From assembly GCF_035989285.1 (NCBI RefSeq), contig NZ_CP108513.1:930001-994000 (forward strand): 64,000 nt of DNA, given 5' to 3'. The notes beneath the pieces were generated by a model. That model made no database searches, was not told the DNA's origin, and worked only from the letters and a program-made list of their open reading frames with translations. This DNA comes from Streptomyces sp. NBC_01235. GTDB taxonomy: Bacteria; Actinomycetota; Actinomycetes; Streptomycetales; Streptomycetaceae. Position numbers and translations under genes: made by a program. This document shows positions 1 to 8,965 of this stretch, in pieces. Position 1 is the first letter of the stretch; each line of letters begins with the position of its first letter.

Positions 1-38
1 GACTCCCCCTCCGGGCACGGCCGCTCCGCCCCGGTGCT

Positions 39-1127
39 TCACGCGCCCGGCCGGCCCCTGGGCGCGTCGCGCTCCAGCAGCCCGGTGCGCAACTCGAGCG
101 GGGTCGCTCCGTGCCATCGGCGCACCGCCCGCCGGATTGCGCTCACGTCGGCGAAGCCCACCTGACGGGCGATGTCACGGAGGGTCAGCTCCGGTCGGCG
201 CAGGAGTTGCTCGACTCTCTCGCGGCGTACTCCGTCGACGATCGCTTCGTAGGTGGTGCCGCACTCGGCCAGGCGGCGGCGCAGGGTGCGTTCGCTGGAC
301 GCGTGCCTGCGGGACTGCTCGAGGAACGAGGGGACGGCCGGAAGGCTCTGCGCGATGGAGATCTCCAGCACCTCGAGCAGGTCCTGCTGGTTGCCCCGTG
401 ACGCCATCTGCTTCTCCAGCACGTCGAGCACCGAGGCGTAGGTGATGGGGTCTCGCCCCGGCATGGCCACACGGGCCCACCGGGTGGGGATCACCATGCG
501 GTTGGCGGCGGCGTCGAAGCGCAGCGGGCAGCGGAACAAGTCCTCGAAGGGGCGTCTGTCGCGCGGGGCGGGGAAAGCGAAATCGATTGCCTGAGGAGCG
601 AACGCGGCGCCGACGTGCAGACGGGTGAGAGTGACGACGCTGGAGTACGCCTCCTCGATCAGGAAGACGGCAACGGTCGGATCCAGCGCGGGGTCCGGCA
701 GGTCGGCGCGCAGCACGTAGCCGACGTCCTCCCAGCCGGCCGACCACACCGTCATCGCCCCGGAAAGGTTCTGATAGCGCACCCCTGTCTCGATGGCGTC
801 CTGCTGAGTGTCCGCGGCCATCATGGCGAAACCGAGCAGCCCCCACGCGGTCAGGTGCTGCGCCGCGCCCACTCGCAGCCCCAGATGCTCGTCCCCGGTC
901 TGCTCCACCGCCTGCCGGATGACGTCACTGCCCTGCCGGTAGGAGACCCGCAGCGTGGCGGATCGCATCACCGTCGGGTCCAGCCCGGCACGGGTCAGCA
1001 GCGGCTGCAGATCGACGCTGTACTCATGGGCGACCCGGGCGAGGTAACGCAGGATGTTGGGCGCGATGGTGGCCGAGGTGCTGCGGCTGGTTCCCGGCGA
1101 AGTGACCGGGGCGGGAGCATCGGGCAT
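39..1127 (-). CDS. AraC-family transcriptional regulator
   Basis: A 362-residue DNA-binding regulator. Residues about 25-220 resemble the arabinose-binding/dimerisation type sensor domain of AraC regulators such as OruR or the ArgR group. Residues about 265-345 form the double helix-turn-helix, with ERTLRRRL and the typical IARQVGFADVSAIRRAVRRW recognition segment. I chose the ATG at 1127 because GAGAGGGGAC lies just upstream; the frame stays open for another 400 bases but that part reads as low-complexity shadow sequence. It is transcribed leftwards, away from decayed fragments, so its target is not obvious. The nearest catabolic unit is the amine oxidase operon at 1678-3875. The effector is unknown. 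Confidence 0.85.
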   Translation of the reverse strand: MPDAPAPVTSPGTSRSTSATIAPNILRYLARVAHEYSVDLQPLLTRAGLDPTVMRSATLRVSYRQGSDVIRQAVEQTGDEHLGLRVGAAQHLTAWGLLGFAMMAADTQQDAIETGVRYQNLSGAMTVWSAGWEDVGYVLRADLPDPALDPTVAVFLIEEAYSSVVTLTRLHVGAAFAPQAIDFAFPAPRDRRPFEDLFRCPLRFDAAANRMVIPTRWARVAMPGRDPITYASVLDVLEKQMASRGNQQDLLEVLEISIAQSLPAVPSFLEQSRRHASSERTLRRRLAECGTTYEAIVDGVRRERVEQLLRRPELTLRDIARQVGFADVSAIRRAVRRWHGATPLELRTGLLERDAPRGRPGA

Positions 1128-1290
1128 CACGTCCCCTCTCACCAGGGCGTTTCTTGCTTTGCCGCCGACAGTACACCGCAACTGTCGACGGGCGTGGCCG
1201 CCGGGGCCTCCCATCCGGCCTCCGGCGCACTGCACGCGGTTACCCCACCTCGCGGAGCCCGCTCGCGCCGGCCCGACGGGTAGCGGCGAC

Positions 1291-1557
1291 GGTGTGTTCG
1301 CCGCACAGGGAGCAGCGGTGGCCGCGGTTGCCACCACGGTGCCCGCCGTCAAGGAGCGGCTCGCGCTCTCTCCGCTGACGATGACCGTGCTCGTTGTGGC
1401 CGTCGCGCTGAGCGCGGGCGTCGGCGGCTTCGCCGGGCCGGCGGTGATCCGGCGTCCGGGGCCGGTCGCCGCGATGCGGACCGCCGTCGTGGCGACCGCT
1501 GCGGCTCTGCTGCTGATCGGCTGGGCCCCCGACCTGGCCACGGTCGCGGTGTCCTGT
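1291..1557 (+). pseudogene. MFS transporter N-terminal fragment
   Basis: About 88 codons read as the first membrane segments of a major facilitator permease: an FAAQG start region, a loop with VPAVKERLALSP, then alternating Ala/Val/Leu-rich helices ending at GWAPDLATVAV. There is no credible start, and the match stops abruptly at about 1557, where unrelated minus-strand sequence begins. This looks like a deletion remnant, with only two to three of the expected twelve helices left. Confidence 0.5.
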
Positions 1558-1677
1558 TCATCACCGGGGGGCCTGCGTCCACGTCGGCGAGGACCGTGAG
1601 GACGATGTAGCAGAGGTAGCGGATGTCAAGGCCGGGCGCACGGTCGTGGCCGCCGCCGACGACCGCGCGCCCGTCCT

Positions 1678-1947
1678 TCAGGAAGCCGACGAACCGAGAT
1701 GCAGTTCGAGTTCGGAGGTCGGTTCCAGGTCTCCGGCGACCACGACACCGTCCGAGCCGACGACGGTGACCTGCTCGGGAGCGGCCCGACCGAGGACGAA
1801 GCCGGTCGCGGTGACCGCGACCCGGTCGCCCGTCCGCGCGCTGACGTTACCCGCCGTGCCGATCAGCAGCCCCGCCTCCGCGAGGCGATGACACGCGGCC
1901 GCCACGGAGCGCCGCTGCTCGTCGAGGAACGGATGCGTCTGCGGCAT
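1678..1947 (-). pseudogene. Class II aldolase/adducin fragment
   Basis: Eighty-nine codons match the N-terminal part of class II aldolases (fuculose-phosphate aldolase type). The glycine/Asn phosphate-binding loop GTAGNVSART and the SSELELH-like segment (here TSELELH) are present. The usual family length is about 215-250 residues, so the zinc-binding histidines and the C-terminal half are missing. The ATG at 1947 lies one base after the stop of the SRPBCC gene, so it was once the third gene of the amine oxidase operon. Past the stop, at 1560-1677, the minus strand can be read in another frame but I do not recognise it. Confidence 0.55.
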
Positions 1948-1948
1948 G

Positions 1949-2434
1949 TCAACGCGCCGTCGTCGAGTTCTCGGAACGGATCAGAGTGTCGAGGTTGGCC
2001 ATCGAGGTCCGCATGCCGGCGCGCATGGCGGGTTGCTGGATGCGGTCCAGGAGGAGCCCGAGAGGGCCGAGGCCCATGGTGTACTCGACCCTGTACGTCA
2101 TCTCCGTGGTGTCCTGGCCGTCCGGGCCCTTCATGGGCTGGAACTCGAAGACGTTGGTCAGATCCCGCAGTGGGGCGAAACCGGTGCCGGTGTCGACACG
2201 GCGCTTCATGGGCTCGACCTCCCTGACGGTCCACACCGAGTGGGTCCGCAGCGGGCCGAGGGTGCGGTTGTTCTCGGCGTACGTTCCGCCCACCGTGGCG
2301 ACGCCGTGGTGGGCGGTGACCTCGATGACGGCGGCGACCCACTCGGCGTACCGGTCGGTACGGGAGACGATCTCCCAGACTCGCTCGACCGGGGCGTTGA
2401 CGACGGCCTTCTCGACGACGACGTACTTGTTCAC
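1949..2434 (-). CDS. SRPBCC-family (polyketide cyclase/dehydrase-like) protein
   Basis: A 161-residue START-like hydrophobic-pocket protein. The N-terminus follows the family pattern: a first strand, then NAPVERVWEIVSRTDRYAEW. A later FEFQPM...TEMTYRVEYTMG region and a C-terminal amphipathic helix complete the fold. I chose the GTG at 2434 because AGAGAGAAC sits upstream and the fold begins right after it. It lies 34 bases downstream of the amine oxidase and is probably co-transcribed. These proteins bind small hydrophobic ligands or act as cyclase/aromatase-like enzymes. No catalytic residue identifies the reaction here. Confidence 0.8.
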   Translation of the reverse strand: MNKYVVVEKAVVNAPVERVWEIVSRTDRYAEWVAAVIEVTAHHGVATVGGTYAENNRTLGPLRTHSVWTVREVEPMKRRVDTGTGFAPLRDLTNVFEFQPMKGPDGQDTTEMTYRVEYTMGLGPLGLLLDRIQQPAMRAGMRTSMANLDTLIRSENSTTAR

Positions 2435-2468
2435 GACAGGGTTCTCTCTCTGCTTGCGTCTGTTGTGC

Positions 2469-3875
2469 TCAGCCGTGGCCGAGCAGCTCGGTGGCGGCCT
2501 GCTTGCCGGAGCGGACGGCGCCGTCCATGAAGCCGGTCCAGTACGGGGAGAACTCCGAGCCCGCCCAGTGCACCCGGCCGAACCGCCGGCCCATCCACTC
2601 GCCGTAGGCGGTGAGCACGCCGGGGGCGGCGACGGAGGTGGGACCGCCCTGGGTCCACTGCTCGGCGGTCCAGTCCTGCTCGACGTAGTCGACCGTGTCG
2701 AACGCGCGCTCCCCGACGACCTGGGCGAAGCAGCGCAGCACCGCGCCGCGCCGCTCACGGGCCGGGCGGTGCGCCCACTTGCGCCATTCCTTGCCGCCGA
2801 GGAATCCCATGAGCACGCCGGGTCCGCCGTCGGGCGGGGTGTTGTCGAACATCTCGCGGATGGGAGAGCCGTCGCGCAGCAGGCCCATGCCGGACAGGCC
2901 CTCCGCCCGCCAGAACGGCTTGTCGTAGACGGCCACGCACTTCATGAGGGTGCCGAAGGGCAGCCGTTGGAAGAGCTGGTCCTGCTGCGGCGGCAGCAGC
3001 GGGTCCCAGACGATCCGCGAGGCCAGGAGTGGCGGAACGGCCACGATCACCCGGCCGGCCCGCCAGTCCCCGGTATCCGAGACGACGGTGACGCCGGTGG
3101 AGTCCTGGCTGATGCGACGCACCGGCGCGGACAGCCGGACCCGGCCGTCGAGTTCCGCGGCCAGCCGCTGGGCGACCAGCTGGGAGCCTCCGACGAACCG
3201 GCTGTCCTGGGCACCGCCTTCGGTGCCTGTGCCGCGCTCCATCGTGCCCGGATGCCTCTCGTCGCCGAACGTCGAGACGTACCAGAGGCTGAACAGCGCG
3301 GACGCGTCGCGCGCCTCACCGCCGTACGCGCTGTTCAGGAAGATGTTGACCAGGTCGACGGCCGCCCCGGTGATCTCGGCCTTGCGCAGCCATGTCTCGT
3401 ACGTCATGCCGTCCAGCTCACGTGCGTCCGGGGCTCGCCACGGCGCCGTCGGGTCCAGCTTGCCCGCCGCCTTGGCGATGCGGGCCAGAGCGATGCCCAT
3501 GTCAGGCAGGGCGAGGAGGTCCGGAGGCGTGCTGCCGGAGAACCGCTTCGCCGTTCCGCCGTGCACGTACACGCTCTTGCCGGGGAGGGTCGCCTGGTAC
3601 GTGGCCACGCCGACGTCCTTGGCCAGCGCCAGGATGTGGTCCTGCGTGGGGCCCACGAACTGGCCGCCGATCTCGGTCACTTGGCCGTCGCCGAGATCGT
3701 GGTTGAGCAGTCGGCCACCGACCCGGTCGCGGGCCTCCAGGACCGCCACGGACAGACCGGCCGCGACGAGTTCCCGCGCCGCCGTGAGCCCCGCCAGACC
3801 CGCGCCGATCACGACGACATCGGCGTCGCTCCTCCGGCGGCCGCTGGTGGGCGCACTGTGCTGTGAACCGGTCAT
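2469..3875 (-). CDS. Flavin monoamine oxidase family protein
   Basis: A 468-residue FAD enzyme predicted to oxidise an amine to the imine/aldehyde with release of hydrogen peroxide. The N-terminal dinucleotide fold is clear: VVVIGAGLAGLTAARELVAAG (residues about 21-41), then VLEARDRVGGR. The C-terminal FAD clamp reads VHWAGSEFSPYWTGFMDGA near residue 440, as in MAO/putrescine-oxidase-type enzymes. Length is normal for the family. The ATG at 3875 is preceded by AGGAGC. It leads an operon with the SRPBCC protein and the truncated class II aldolase. The substrate cannot be told from sequence. Confidence 0.88.
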   Translation of the reverse strand: MTGSQHSAPTSGRRRSDADVVVIGAGLAGLTAARELVAAGLSVAVLEARDRVGGRLLNHDLGDGQVTEIGGQFVGPTQDHILALAKDVGVATYQATLPGKSVYVHGGTAKRFSGSTPPDLLALPDMGIALARIAKAAGKLDPTAPWRAPDARELDGMTYETWLRKAEITGAAVDLVNIFLNSAYGGEARDASALFSLWYVSTFGDERHPGTMERGTGTEGGAQDSRFVGGSQLVAQRLAAELDGRVRLSAPVRRISQDSTGVTVVSDTGDWRAGRVIVAVPPLLASRIVWDPLLPPQQDQLFQRLPFGTLMKCVAVYDKPFWRAEGLSGMGLLRDGSPIREMFDNTPPDGGPGVLMGFLGGKEWRKWAHRPARERRGAVLRCFAQVVGERAFDTVDYVEQDWTAEQWTQGGPTSVAAPGVLTAYGEWMGRRFGRVHWAGSEFSPYWTGFMDGAVRSGKQAATELLGHG

Positions 3876-4531
3876 GGTCGCTCCTAGCCATGTTCTGCGC
3901 CCCCGATGAGTACGGCCGCAGGCGGAATGGGAGCGGCATATGAGGCCGCCCGGCTGCCGATCGTGCCCCCATGTCCAAGGGCTGAACGGAGACTATTCAC
4001 CTGCCGGCCGCCGGGAACCGGTCCGGGCGGTCAGCGAGGGGGCTTCAGCGGCCAGGCGGTCGCCTCTCCGACAGGCAGCGCCCCTGGTCCGGAGGGAGGC
4101 GGAGGCCGCCTGGAGACGGCGTGGTCGGTGCGTGGGCGGCAAGGGCCTGGACGGAACCTTCGCGCAGCGGATCCCCCTACCGACTGGCGGAGGCTCCGCC
4201 CAGGGACTCGGGGGCGAAGCCTCGGTGGCCTTCGTCGCAGGCCAGGACGCTGGCGGTCAGAGCATGGACCGCGGACTGACACACCTATGGCGAGCTGCAC
4301 GGCATCGGCTCGGGGACCCTTCGGACACGTGGCGTGGATGATGAAGCCTGTGCCTGGAGCTGCCCCAGCCTGCCCGCAGGACCGCCGGGCACCGCTGGGG
4401 ACCGCCGTCGGAGCAATCGTCAAGACTTGTGGGTGCGGCCCATCGGATCGGATTCAGTGGTCTCGGCTGCTGCGCGGCTGGCTTCCTCGCCCACGACAGA
4501 CGACGACCACGTGGTAGCAACCCAGGGTGAG
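3876..4531. other. Intergenic region without a recognisable gene
   Basis: About 650 bases upstream of the amine oxidase operon. Open frames exist on both strands, but none shows a family motif or a convincing ribosome site. The operon promoter should lie near 3880-3960. I see no clear repeat. Confidence 0.5.
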
Positions 4532-4569
4532 TCAGCACAGCGTGCAGGCCGCCGTGCTGACGAGCACGG

Positions 4570-4857
4570 TCAGGGGAGCCGGCGGCGCACGGCCGGCGGA
4601 AGATGGACCAGCGCGATCAGCAGGTAGGCCCGTACATCGGTTTGCCGCCAGTAGCCCTGCGAGTTCGGCCAGTTGCGCAGCAGCGTGCCCATGATGCCGA
4701 CCGACACCACCACGTAGACGATGTCTGCCACCTGCGGGACGGCCCGGCGAACCGTCCCGCCCCACGTGCGCTGCGCGAACTTCGCCCGAGCGTAGGCCTC
4801 AAGCGATCGCTCCACCCGCTTTCCACCACAGCTACACCCCAGGTTGTACACCGCCAA
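4570..4857 (-). CDS. Possible small membrane protein or membrane-protein remnant
   Basis: A 95-codon frame with two hydrophobic stretches, VADIVYVVVSVGIMGTLL (about residues 43-60) and AYLLIALVHLPPAV near the C-terminus, after a basic N-terminal part. The start is a weak TTG, no family is recognisable, and the surroundings are non-coding. It may be the remains of a longer membrane protein. Confidence 0.25.
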   Translation of the reverse strand: MAVYNLGCSCGGKRVERSLEAYARAKFAQRTWGGTVRRAVPQVADIVYVVVSVGIMGTLLRNWPNSQGYWRQTDVRAYLLIALVHLPPAVRRRLP

Positions 4858-5361
4858 CCACTCTGGTTGCAGGCGCAGTTCAACCCATGGTTGGGCGAGA
4901 AGGAAGGGTCGCTCCAGCTAGCTTTCCAACTGTCACAGGGACTGGGCATCCGCACCGCGGCCAGGTGGGTGCGATCGCCACGGCACTCCTCACGGAATAC
5001 CGGTGCCGGCCGGTTACGCGATCAGCTCTGCCTTCATGAAGGGAACCTGCGTGAGTGTTCGATGCGGTTCAAGATGGGCGGAGGCTGCTGCGGCAGTGCT
5101 CAGACCCGCCAATGCCCCTCGCGGAGGCCACCGCGGCCTGACATGGATCGTCGCCGTGGCCGGCGTGGCGGCAGCCGTACCCACAACCGTCCAGCTGGAG
5201 GAATCTCAGGGCAGACCCTGAGGCGGCGAAAGGGAAGCAAGACCTCCATGTCCGCGTACCACCACGGTCGCGCAGGAACGGAAGTCCAGCGATCTCCTCG
5301 CCGCGTCATCAACTTGGCTATTCGAACATTCAGACCACATGACTGCACACGGGGGATCACC
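4858..5361. other. Intergenic region upstream of the lipoprotein
   Basis: About 500 bases with no frame showing a recognisable product. The promoter of the lipoprotein at 5362 should lie in the last 150 bases, which are less GC-rich (TTGGCTATTCGAACATTCAG near 5310-5330). No operator could be identified. Confidence 0.4.
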
Positions 5362-6156
5362 ATGCGTTCCGCGCACAAGAGCTGGAAAACCTATGCCCTG
5401 GGAGCCGCGGCCCTCACCGCTCTCCTCTCCGCCACGGCCTGCGAGCCGGACGGCACGAACAACGCCACGGGCACCACCCCGTCCGCCACCCCGAGCGCGA
5501 CCGTCTCCACTCGGCCCAGCGGCGAGGGCACCGGCACGGACGGCAGCTCGCAGAACCCAGGCACCGGCTCGGGAAACTCCGGTGGCTCGGGGAACTCCGC
5601 CGGGTCGGGGAACTCCGCCGGGTCCGGGAACTCCGGCGGCTCGGGAGACTCCGCCGGGTCGGGGAACTCCGGCGGCTCGGGAAACTCCGGCGGCGGTGGG
5701 ACCGTCACAGCCTCCTGCAGCGAAGCGAACATCTCGATCGCTACGACGGTCTACGCACATGACTCGGCCCGGCACCTCCTCCTCACGGCCACCAACACCG
5801 GCGACAAGGAATGCGCCCTCTACCGCTACCCGATCGTCCGCTTCGACAACGGGCGGGAGGATCAGGTCCAACCGATGGAGTCCGAGATGAAGGGAGCCAC
5901 GATCGGGCCGGGCGAGAAGGCGTACGCGGGCATGCTCCTCTTCCGGATGGGCGCGCCGACCGACGCCGTGGAGACGATGACCGTCAGCCTCCAGGGCCGC
6001 GTCTCCAACGCAGATGCGGACAGCGCGCCGATCAAGGTCCCGCTGCCCGACGAGGCCGACTTCCTGAACATCGACGACAACCCCCTGGTCTCATACTGGA
6101 ACGTCAGCCAGAAGAAGGCCGAGAACTACATGTTCAAGGCCGCCGGCGGCAACTGA
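5362..6156 (+). CDS. Secreted lipoprotein with Gly-Ser-Asn linker and DUF4232-like domain
   Basis: A 264-residue exported protein. Residues 1-27 form a lipoprotein signal peptide with a basic start, a hydrophobic core and an LSATAC lipobox. Residues about 35-115 are a Thr/Pro/Ser region followed by repeats of GSGNSGG/GSGNSAG type, a flexible wall-spanning linker. Residues about 118-264 look like a DUF4232-type beta domain: CSEANISIATT, LTATNTGDKECAL, and a C-terminal VSYWNVS. The paired cysteines suit an extracellular disulfide. ATG 5362 has GGGGGA upstream. It stands alone. The linker DNA is an imperfect 18-bp tandem repeat and may vary in length. Confidence 0.85.
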   Translation: MRSAHKSWKTYALGAAALTALLSATACEPDGTNNATGTTPSATPSATVSTRPSGEGTGTDGSSQNPGTGSGNSGGSGNSAGSGNSAGSGNSGGSGDSAGSGNSGGSGNSGGGGTVTASCSEANISIATTVYAHDSARHLLLTATNTGDKECALYRYPIVRFDNGREDQVQPMESEMKGATIGPGEKAYAGMLLFRMGAPTDAVETMTVSLQGRVSNADADSAPIKVPLPDEADFLNIDDNPLVSYWNVSQKKAENYMFKAAGGN

Positions 6157-6389
6157 CCCTCGATCCAGGACCGCTCCCGCCCTCCAACACGTCGCACGGA
6201 CCCCGTTGGAGGGCGCAGGGCTGCGCGGCTGCACTGTCGACGGCTGCGAGTGACGGCTCGCAACTGGGGGGCTGGCAACTGGGCTGTCGGCTCACGACGC
6301 CCGCGGCTCCGAAGCGTCGGCGGCGTCTCGGCCACCGCAACTTGGCCTCCCGTTCCTGACGTACCGCCGAGCTTCATGGCCTCCCGGAT

Positions 6390-6560
6390 CCGCCCACCGC
6401 AAGACCGTGCGCCGCTACCGGGACACCGGCTCGCGTCCGCCCGCGACCGCAGGAACGTGCCCCTCGGCCGGTTCAAGCCGTATCCGTCACAGGCGTCGAC
6501 CTCGCCGGCCGGCTCTTCAACCGGGTCACGGAAGCATCCTGATCCAACCGAGGCAGGGCG
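6390..6560 (+). pseudogene. Degenerate transposase remnant (ISL3-like helix-turn-helix region)
   Basis: Short pieces of a transposase N-terminal region can be read in different plus frames: RKTVRRYRDTG (near 6400-6435), DRRNVPLGRFKPY (near 6445-6485) and RLFNRVTEAS (near 6510-6540). Their order matches the HTH and following segment of ISL3-type transposases. Each frame change implies an indel. No terminal inverted repeats were found. The rest of 6157-6820 holds nothing recognisable. Confidence 0.35.
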
Positions 6561-6820
6561 GACCCGAGCGGCCGCCCCTGCCGCCCCTCCCAACCGGTGG
6601 CAGTCGGCTCACAGACACAACCCTTCCCCGCCGCAACCTTGGGTGCGCTCGCCGGCCCTCGTCCGGGCATGTGCGTTGCTTGGCTCGAGCAGATGATCAG
6701 TCGAAGGCCGTCCGGGTGTGCGCGGATTACGCACCGAGCATGCCTCGGACTGGAACGAGGGCAGTCCGTCGCGGTACGGACCCGCCCGGCCGGAGCCTCT
6801 TCCTCGAGGCGTTCACAGAC

Positions 6821-7110
6821 TCACAGGGTGCGTCGGACACCCGCCTGACGTTCGAGGTTGCGCAGTTGCAGCACGGTCAGGTCGCCTTCCACTGCGTCGT
6901 ACGCCGGGCCGCGACGTCCGATGGGTAGGACCTCCTGGCCCTCATGTCCTCCAGCATGAGCGCGAACGCGGCATACATGGCCACACCTGCGAGGAGCAGT
7001 CCGAGGGCCCCGGACACATAGCCGAGCCAGGCGGCACCGGTGAAGTTGAAAAGCGCCGCGACGTAAGACGTGACACGGCACCGCGCAGGACGCCAGACCG
7101 CCGGGGTACT
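6821..7110 (-). pseudogene. Acetate uptake transporter (GPR1/FUN34/YaaH) C-terminal remnant
   Basis: On the minus strand one frame reads AALFNFTGAAWLGYVSGALG and LLLAGVAMYAAFALMLEDM, typical of the last two helices of a YaaH/SatP-type acetate permease. The hydrophilic tail VLPIGRRGPAYDAVEGDL then continues in a neighbouring frame to a stop at 6821. A frameshift therefore sits near 6930-6945, and the N-terminal helices are missing. Confidence 0.55.
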
Positions 7111-7254
7111 GACGGCGCGCAGGGCGGGCCCGCAAGGGACCATGCGCATGTGCTTGGCCAACGGGGCGCCACAAGCGATTTCCGATGCCGTTGCTTCAAC
7201 GCCGTGGTCACCGTCCACGTACTGATCGCCGCCTGGATGCGAGTACGCCTGTTC

Positions 7255-7682
7255 GGTCCGCCGAGGCCAGAGCCCTTGTCGGAGTGGATGTGAGCGAAGC
7301 CGCGGAGACGCAGGACCCGCATCAGATCCGGATGCGGGTCGGCCATCCGGGCGGTGAGGCGGAAGCCGGCCGCGACGAGCTCGGCCAAGCCGTCGGTCTC
7401 CCGCAGTCGCTCGCCGACGGCCCGGCCGAACTCCTCCAGGGCGTCCGACACCGCAGCGTCGAACAACACCGTCTTGGACTCGACGCGGTTGCAGAAGGAG
7501 CCGAATCCGACGTCCGCCCGGTCGGCGATGGCCTGCATGCCGACACCGGTCTCACCGGTCTCCGCGAAGATCTCCCGCGCCGCACGGACGAGGGCCCCGC
7601 GTGTCGCCGCACGGACGAGGGCCCCGCAGGTCGCCGCACGGCGTCGCTCAAGGCGAGGGGCGGCCGGCACCGATGTGGACAT
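7255..7682 (-). pseudogene. TetR-family regulator, truncated, with an internal 27-bp duplication
   Basis: The ATG at 7682 begins a TetR N-terminal domain: LVRAAREIFAETGETGVGMQAIADRADVGFGSFCNRVESK is the three-helix DNA-binding region. The match continues to about residue 140 (RVLRLRGFAHIHSDKG) and then ends; the frame runs on into unrelated sequence and the acetate-transporter remnant. Just before the HTH the segment ALVRAATRG is duplicated because of a 27-bp tandem repeat (7579-7632). It is divergent from the catabolic operon at 7820 and was probably its local regulator. Loss of the C-terminal ligand and dimerisation helices makes function doubtful. Confidence 0.6.
7579..7632. repeat. Two-copy 27-bp tandem duplication inside the tetR remnant
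   Basis: Positions 7579-7605 and 7606-7632 are 27-bp direct copies that differ at only a couple of bases. They insert nine residues ahead of helix 1 of the TetR DNA-binding domain without shifting the frame. Confidence 0.85.
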
Positions 7683-7819
7683 GGAGCGAAGCCCAGCAAC
7701 CTGGGTGACCGAATCAGCATCTCTGAGTTTTTCATCAGTTAACCAGGCACCAACTATTGACGACGAGATGCGCAGAGTTGATGCTTTCATCATTACGGCA
7801 ATGTTGCTTGGAGGACGCC
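7683..7819. promoter_or_regulatory. Divergent promoter region between tetR remnant and catabolic operon
   Basis: This 137-base region is distinctly AT-richer than its surroundings. A TTGACG hexamer lies at 7757-7762 on the plus strand, but no good -10 hexamer follows at 16-18 bases. Control of the operon by the divergent regulator would act here. No clean inverted repeat was found. Confidence 0.35.
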
Positions 7820-8965
7820 ATGTCCGAAACCCATACCGCCCAGGCCGACGTCACGACCGCCCACCAGGACCTCCACAGTGAGCAGGGCGCCCTGCGCGGC
7901 GAGCACCCCGGGCGCGCCCGCAACCCGGTGATCAAGGTGGCTGACCTCGCCTGGGTGGAATTCGAGAAGCCCGATCTGGACCGCGCCGAGGTCTTCGCAC
8001 GTGACTTCGGGTTCTCCGTCGCCGCCCGTGGGCCGGACGCCCTCTGGCTGCGCGGCACCTTCGCCGGCTCCCCCTGCGTGGTGATCCGCAAAGGGCGTAC
8101 GTCCCGTTTCATCGCGCACGCGTTCCGCGCGGCCGAACGGGCCGATCTGGACCGGCTGGCCCGCGCGACGGGGACCGCCGTGCGGGACGCGGACGTCCCT
8201 GGCGGCGGCAAGGTGGTCGACCTGCTGGATCCCTCCGGCCTCCCGGTGCGGGTGGTGCACTGCGCCGAGGAGTTGCCGGAGCTGCCCGGGCAGCGGCCGC
8301 TCCTCCTCAACTTCGGGACGGATCACCGTCGTAGGAACACCACCCAGCGCCCGCCGCGCGAACCGTCGCGGATCCAGCGGCTGGGGCATCTGGTGCTGGA
8401 GACCAGTGCGTTCACCCGGAGCATGAACTGGTATCTCGACACGCTCGGGATGATCGTCAGCGACTTCCACTTCCTGGACGGGCAGCGAGAGCGCGGCCCG
8501 GTCATGGCGTTCTTCCGCTGTGACCAGGGAAGCGTCGCAGTGGACCATCACACGCTGGCGATGCATCTGGGACCGGGAACGCATTACGTCCACTCCGCCT
8601 ACCAGGTCACCGACCTCGACGCGATCGCCGCGGGTGGGGAGTATCTGGCCGAGCGCGGCTACCAGCGCAGCTGGGGCATCGGCCGGCACATCCAGGGCAG
8701 CCAGATCTTCGACTACTGGCGTGATCCGGACCGTCTCATGATGGAGCACTTCGCGGACGGCGACCTGTTCTCCTGCGACGTGGAGCCGGGCTGGGCTCCG
8801 CTGTCGGCAAGCGGGCTCGCGCAGTGGGGGCCGCCCATCACCCGCGAGTTCCTCGGTACGAATCCGTCACCCGCCAAGATCCGCGAGCTGTTGCGCGCAC
8901 TGCGCGACGACAGCGAACTCGACCCCGCCCGGTTGCTGGGCCTGCTGAAAGCGATGAACCCATGA
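7820..8965 (+). CDS. VOC-family extradiol ring-cleavage dioxygenase
   Basis: A 381-residue two-module vicinal-oxygen-chelate enzyme, predicted to cleave a catechol-type ring next to the hydroxyls using Fe(II). The N-terminal module (about 35-155) is non-catalytic. The C-terminal module (about 190-325) carries the 2-His-1-Glu metal triad: His in RLGHLVLET, His in THYVHSAYQV and Glu in RLMMEHF. An added C-terminal extension includes GPPITREFLGTNPSP. ATG 7820 has GGAGG seven bases upstream. It is the first gene of a four-gene operon in which every junction overlaps. It resembles 2,3-dihydroxybiphenyl 1,2-dioxygenase-type proteins; the substrate is not determined. Confidence 0.88.
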   Translation: MSETHTAQADVTTAHQDLHSEQGALRGEHPGRARNPVIKVADLAWVEFEKPDLDRAEVFARDFGFSVAARGPDALWLRGTFAGSPCVVIRKGRTSRFIAHAFRAAERADLDRLARATGTAVRDADVPGGGKVVDLLDPSGLPVRVVHCAEELPELPGQRPLLLNFGTDHRRRNTTQRPPREPSRIQRLGHLVLETSAFTRSMNWYLDTLGMIVSDFHFLDGQRERGPVMAFFRCDQGSVAVDHHTLAMHLGPGTHYVHSAYQVTDLDAIAAGGEYLAERGYQRSWGIGRHIQGSQIFDYWRDPDRLMMEHFADGDLFSCDVEPGWAPLSASGLAQWGPPITREFLGTNPSPAKIRELLRALRDDSELDPARLLGLLKAMNP

